The notes beneath the pieces were generated by a model. It had not been told where the DNA came from and searched no databases. It saw nothing but the letters and a program-made list of their open reading frames with translations. From the NCBI GenBank assembly GCA_963169295.1, contig CAUJDD010000102.1:1-64000 (forward strand): 64,000 nucleotides of DNA, in the 5' to 3' direction. The position numbers and the translations under genes are program-made. The stretch comes from UBA4416 sp020846025. GTDB lineage: Bacteria > Bacteroidota > Bacteroidia > B-17B0 > Aurantibacillaceae. This document shows positions 60,191-64,000 of this stretch, piece after piece (the first letter of the stretch is position 1; each line of letters starts with the position of its first letter).

Positions 60191-63100
60191 TTATTGTGGT
60201 GTTTCCTTATGTGTAACAGTTACATGCCCTACAAATGGATGTTTATTTCCTTGTAAGTCTGTAATAAATAATTTATATACATAAACACCTTGAGGTACAA
60301 TTTTAGAATTTCCTTTCACACTTCCATCCCATCCTTTTCTAAATTCTGTACTCGAGAAAATATTCTCACCCCAACGATCATAAATATCCATTCTATATTC
60401 GTCTTCATTAATTCCTACACCTTTTGGTTGGAATATATCATTCAGTCCATCACCATCAGGTGTAAAGGCATTTGGAATATAAACTGCAAAGTCTGGTACA
60501 ATCTCAACACTTGCATAAGCGGTATCTTTACAGCCAAAAGCAGATGTAGCAATTAAATACACATTATAGTTACCAGCATTGTCATAAAAATGACCAGGGT
60601 TAGTTAATGTAGATGTATTATTAGCTGGACTTGCAGATGGATCTCCAAAGTTCCAATAATAAATACTCGCCCCCATAGATGTATTTACAAAATTCACAGA
60701 TGGTGTTAATACACTAGTTGATTGTGGGTCTGGATAGAAAGAAGCAATTGGCTGTTTATGTAAAACAATATAATTTGTTTTTACCAATGAATTACTACAA
60801 CCCGTAACATTATCCGTTATAGTAACGCTCACATCTATCGAGTCTGAATCTGGGAATGTGTAAGTAATTGGATTTCCTGTTCCCATCGAATTTTTATTAT
60901 CATTCAACCAAGAATAAGTATAATTACCAGCAGATCCTGGGGTAGCCGTAAAATCAATAGTTGCAGGAGCACAAGCAACTGTTGTACTTGCCACAAAATC
61001 AACTGTAGGTTTTGGATTGGTAATTAATGTAAATACAGCTGCAGCCGTTGGAATTGTACATCCATCATCCACTACCAATGTATAAGTAGTAGTAGTTTGA
61101 ACCGAAGGTGCACTACCTGTTGCTGTTAAAGTTGGCGTATTACTTGTATTTGGCGTCCAATTATAGGTGTATGGACCGCCGTTTCCTGGGCTAGTAATTG
61201 TAGGTGTGAAGAACACTGATTCTCCATCACATCTTGTAGCCGATGTAGCTGAAATAGCTAAAGATGGTGTAACGCTCACATTAATTACTTTAGGAGATGG
61301 AGAACAACCTTTACTATCTGCAACCGTTACTGTATATTGAGAGTTTACAGTTGGATTTACAGTATGAGGACCGCCTCCAACAAACGGATTTGGCGACCAA
61401 GTATAGCTATAAGCAGGTGTTCCACTTTGTCCTGATGCGCTTAATTGTGTAGTTTGACCATAACAAATTGTAACGTTTGGCGAAACCACTAAAGTTAATA
61501 ATCCAGGCTGTGTTACATTAACTGGTTGAGAAGTTGTACAACCATAACTATCTGTTAATGTAGCAGTATAAACTCCTGACGCAATCCCAGCTACACTTTG
61601 TGTTAAGGCTGATGAAGTTAATGTTTGAGAGATAGGGCTCGACCATGCAACGGTATAAGGTGCAGTACCAGCACTATAATTAATGATAATTTCACCATCA
61701 GATAAACCAAAACAACTAGGTTGAGTTACACTAAAACTTGTAATAGTTGGAACTGGTGGCGCAATAATATTGACAGTTTGAGATAAAAGACAACCATTTG
61801 CATCTGTAATATTAGCAGTCCATGTACCTGGAGCCATATTAATTGCAGTTAAACCAGTTTGAATTGGTGCTGTATTCCAACTTACAGAGTAACTAGGAAT
61901 TCCTCCTCCAATATTCACACTCGCAGAACCATTCGCTTGACCACAAGTTGCAGGTAAAGCAGTGTAAGTAGAAGTTAAGGCAGAAGGTTGAGTTAAATTA
62001 AAATTAGCAGTAACACTACAGTTATTCATATCTGTAACCGTGAAGCTATAAGCGCCAGCACCTAAACCATTCGGAGAAGATGTGTTTCCTGGTTGTGTAG
62101 GATTCCAAACATGGGTATAACCTGGTGTACCTCCCTGAATAGTTGTTGAAATCTGACCATTATTTCCACCGAAACACGAAATATTTGTAAAACTAGACGC
62201 TGCAATAACTAAAGCTTGTGGTTGTGTTATAACCACAGATGATGTAGTTGTACATCCATTAGCATCTGTAACATTTACAGAATAGGTATCCGCTACAACA
62301 TTTATTAATATTGAATTAGTCTGAGCACTCGGAGTCCATGCGTAAGTATATGGTGTAGTGCCTCCATTTACTAAAACAGTTGCTCCACCATCACTTAAAC
62401 CAAAGCAAGAGATATTAGTAGAACTACCAATTGCACTTACAAATAGTGCTGGTTCAGTTATATCTACTGAGGCTGTCCCCACACAACCTGCCATATCAGT
62501 AACTGTTATATTATGTAACCCAGCTCCAAAATTTGTAACTAATGTACCTGTATTAGCTGAAGCTTGAGCTCCAGTCCAGTTTATTGAATAAGCAGGAACA
62601 CCTCCTGTAATACTGGCTGTAGCTCCACCATTAAATAATCCATAACAAGTTACATTTGTAAAACTGTTGATAGTAACTACAGGGCCAGATATATCATTTA
62701 CAAGTGCACTTGCATCTTCTGTACATCCATTAGCATCTGTTACAGTAAATGTATAAGCACCAGCTAAAATATTATTATTACACAATGTAGTAACACCATT
62801 GCTCCATAAATAACTTAAAGTTCCAGTACCGCCACCTACTACTGCACAAGCCGAACCATTAGACTGACCACAATTTGAATTAGTATTTGATACAACTGCC
62901 GTTAAAGCTGCTGGTTGATTCAATGTAAAGGTTAATGAAGAAGAACAAGTTGAGTTATATGAAATAGTTACAGTTTGATTACCTGCTCCTAAAGTATTTA
63001 CAGATGGACCACTTTGCAATCCAGGTTGCCACAATACAGTTGGAATACCAACACCACCCGACCAAACAATATTAGCAGTACCATCTGTAGAACCATTACA

Positions 63101-64000
63101 TAAAGGATCTGTTGTTGTTAATGTTGTTGCAAATGGAGCAGGTTCAATAATTGTTGTATTTGCTGTAGCCACACAGTTATGATCATCAGTAACAGTTACT
63201 GTATAATTACCTGCAGGTAAATTATTTGCATTATTACTATTACCACTTGCCGCTGCTGCACCCGACCATGAATAAGTATATGGAGTTGTACCGCCTGTGG
63301 TTGAAGCTGTTGCAAAACCATTGTTACCACCGTTACAAGTGATAGTGCCTGTTGTTGGAATACTTACTGTTAATGCAGCAGGTTCAGTAATAACAACTTG
63401 TGCGTTAGCAGTACACGAGTTCTGATCAGTTGCAATTAGAGTATATGTTCCTGCACATAAATTATAAGCTGTTTGAGAGAATATTGGACTTGGTCCTCCA
63501 ATCCATTGATAATCTACTACTCCAATATTATTAGTTGTTGAACCAATTGCAGTTGCATCACACACACCAAAACAACTTACATTTGTAGAGGTTATACTCG
63601 CCGCCATAGCAGGTGGATTATTCAGGGTCATTGATGCGGAAGCAACGCAACCATTTGCATCAGTTACAGTTAAACCATAATTTCCAGCTCCTAATGGATT
63701 AGAGGCAGCATTTGAACCACCACCGCCTGTCCAAGCATAAGTATAACTAGGAGTTCCACCAAGTGCAGCAGCAATACCACCACCATTAATTGCACCAAAA
63801 CATTTTGGATCACTTGGTAATACCGTTACGGTTAATACAGACGGTTGGGTAATATTTACACTTGTAGAGGCGACACAACCAGCTTGGTCAGTAGCTGAAA
63901 CAGTATATAATTGTGCACATAAATTAGTAGCAATAGAACTTACATTTCCGTTGCTCCATGAATAAATATAAGGACCTACACCACCAGTAACTGATGTTGT
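60191..64000 (-). CDS. SprB-repeat surface protein, T9SS type, 5' part outside the window
   Basis: The frame is open from 64000 to the stop at 60191, giving 1269 residues; the start lies past the window. An internal ATG at 63631 is not the true start, because the upstream codons continue the repeat (D-A-N-G-C-V-A-S-A-S). About eleven SprB-type repeats of 75-100 residues share C-(F/N/Y)-G and (D/T)-x-N-G-C cores. They are followed by PKD/Ig-like domains (about 60560-61010) and the gliding-motility-associated C-terminal domain with I-P-N-A-F-T-P-D-G-D-G-L-N-D-I-F and Y-D-R-W-G, ending in a T9SS sorting signal. Known SprB proteins are mobile surface adhesins. Motility here is not shown; T9SS cargo secreted to the surface is likely. 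Confidence 0.9.
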   Translation of the reverse strand, partial: TTSVTGGVGPYIYSWSNGNVSSIATNLCAQLYTVSATDQAGCVASTSVNITQPSVLTVTVLPSDPKCFGAINGGGIAAALGGTPSYTYAWTGGGGSNAASNPLGAGNYGLTVTDANGCVASASMTLNNPPAMAASITSTNVSCFGVCDATAIGSTTNNIGVVDYQWIGGPSPIFSQTAYNLCAGTYTLIATDQNSCTANAQVVITEPAALTVSIPTTGTITCNGGNNGFATASTTGGTTPYTYSWSGAAAASGNSNNANNLPAGNYTVTVTDDHNCVATANTTIIEPAPFATTLTTTDPLCNGSTDGTANIVWSGGVGIPTVLWQPGLQSGPSVNTLGAGNQTVTISYNSTCSSSLTFTLNQPAALTAVVSNTNSNCGQSNGSACAVVGGGTGTLSYLWSNGVTTLCNNNILAGAYTFTVTDANGCTEDASALVNDISGPVVTINSFTNVTCYGLFNGGATASITGGVPAYSINWTGAQASANTGTLVTNFGAGLHNITVTDMAGCVGTASVDITEPALFVSAIGSSTNISCFGLSDGGATVLVNGGTTPYTYAWTPSAQTNSILINVVADTYSVNVTDANGCTTTSSVVITQPQALVIAASSFTNISCFGGNNGQISTTIQGGTPGYTHVWNPTQPGNTSSPNGLGAGAYSFTVTDMNNCSVTANFNLTQPSALTSTYTALPATCGQANGSASVNIGGGIPSYSVSWNTAPIQTGLTAINMAPGTWTANITDANGCLLSQTVNIIAPPVPTITSFSVTQPSCFGLSDGEIIINYSAGTAPYTVAWSSPISQTLTSSALTQSVAGIASGVYTATLTDSYGCTTSQPVNVTQPGLLTLVVSPNVTICYGQTTQLSASGQSGTPAYSYTWSPNPFVGGGPHTVNPTVNSQYTVTVADSKGCSPSPKVINVSVTPSLAISATSATRCDGESVFFTPTITSPGNGGPYTYNWTPNTSNTPTLTATGSAPSVQTTTTYTLVVDDGCTIPTAAAVFTLITNPKPTVDFVASTTVACAPATIDFTATPGSAGNYTYSWLNDNKNSMGTGNPITYTFPDSDSIDVSVTITDNVTGCSNSLVKTNYIVLHKQPIASFYPDPQSTSVLTPSVNFVNTSMGASIYYWNFGDPSASPANNTSTLTNPGHFYDNAGNYNVYLIATSAFGCKDTAYASVEIVPDFAVYIPNAFTPDGDGLNDIFQPKGVGINEDEYRMDIYDRWGENIFSSTEFRKGWDGSVKGNSKIVPQGVYVYKLFITDLQGNKHPFVGHVTVTHKETPQ
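61270..64000 (-). repeat. SprB-type repeat array in the surface protein
   Basis: At least eleven tandem protein repeats, each near 225-300 bases, show a Cys-(Phe/Tyr/Asn)-Gly turn, a P-Y-(T/S)-(Y/V)-x-W core and a D-(A/M/S)-N/G-C end that leads into I-T-(Q/E)-P. Copies differ from each other; some carry C-G-Q-x-N-G-S instead. The array continues past the window end. Confidence 0.85.

Noticed and set aside
60191..64000. Direct repeats in the last 4 kb as a possible CRISPR or satellite
   Set aside because: The period is 225-300 bases, the copies diverge, and the frame is continuous; these are protein repeats.

Overview
The window looks like chromosomal DNA of a Bacteroidota bacterium of the Flavobacteriia/Sphingobacteriia/Cytophagia type. 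The sequence is AT-rich. Promoters match the Bacteroidota -7 consensus TAnnTTTG. A very long surface protein carries SprB-type repeats and ends in a gliding-motility/type IX secretion C-terminal domain. Several envelope proteins and gene pairs are typical of the phylum (DUF4292, DUF4175, TPR-PD40 proteins, and a RimK-type ligase beside an aspartic-protease-like partner). Genus cannot be set from the sequence. No rRNA, insertion sequence, CRISPR array or replication origin was seen, and no gene-free stretch exceeds about 300 bases.

Layout. 1-0.8 kb: possible tRNA remnant and an unrecognised accessory gene. 1.1-4.6 kb: minus-strand operon (glycosyltransferase, gcvT, comB, membrane protein). 4.8-8.8 kb: thioesterase, clpB and a 2H-phosphoesterase-like protein that lacks one signature His. 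8.9-15.8 kb: small conserved protein, hrpB, tRNA-Leu and tRNA-Gly, mutS, a Spy-like periplasmic protein, clpS. 15.9-26.8 kb: an envelope block with a giant TPR/PD40/coiled-coil/SPOR protein, an EnvC-like protein, a DUF4292 lipoprotein and a TPR lipoprotein. 26.8-35.6 kb: sugar nucleotidyltransferase, atypical SDR, ybeY, RsbW-like ATPase, DUF4175 protein, dxs. 35.7-43.1 kb: PF10136 membrane protein, selD-mnmH pair, small very basic secreted protein, purD, pepD. 43.1-47.6 kb: RimK/RimB-like pair and a second TPR-PD40 protein with permuted modules. 47.8-51.9 kb: plus-strand accessory segment with an S41 lipoprotein protease and a three-gene HipBST-like toxin-antitoxin locus. 51.9-60.1 kb: ABC-F ATPase, CLC transporter, patatin-like protein without its nucleophile, dnaX, a carboxypeptidase-regulatory-like protein, purN. 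60.2 kb to the end: the C-terminal 1269 residues of the SprB-repeat protein, whose start lies outside the window.

Most genes are housekeeping: DNA repair and replication (mutS, dnaX), protein quality control (clpB, clpS), purine synthesis (purD, purN), isoprenoids (dxs), glycine cleavage (gcvT), and RNA maturation or tRNA selenation (ybeY, selD, mnmH). A second theme is envelope biology: two TPR-PD40 architectures without the usual OmpA anchor, a division-type EnvC protein lacking the LytM metal ligands, and a T9SS-type adhesin.

Strongest points for follow-up: (1) three 18-bp operator-like sites exactly 40 bp apart in front of the HipBST-like locus, whose kinase has an A-I-T-G loop; (2) an A10 run in dnaX just after domain III where either shifted frame meets a stop within three codons, suggesting slippage that makes a gamma-like subunit; (3) the circularly permuted TPR-PD40 protein; (4) the 2258-residue TPR-PD40-coil-3xSPOR protein with a 135-residue internal duplication.
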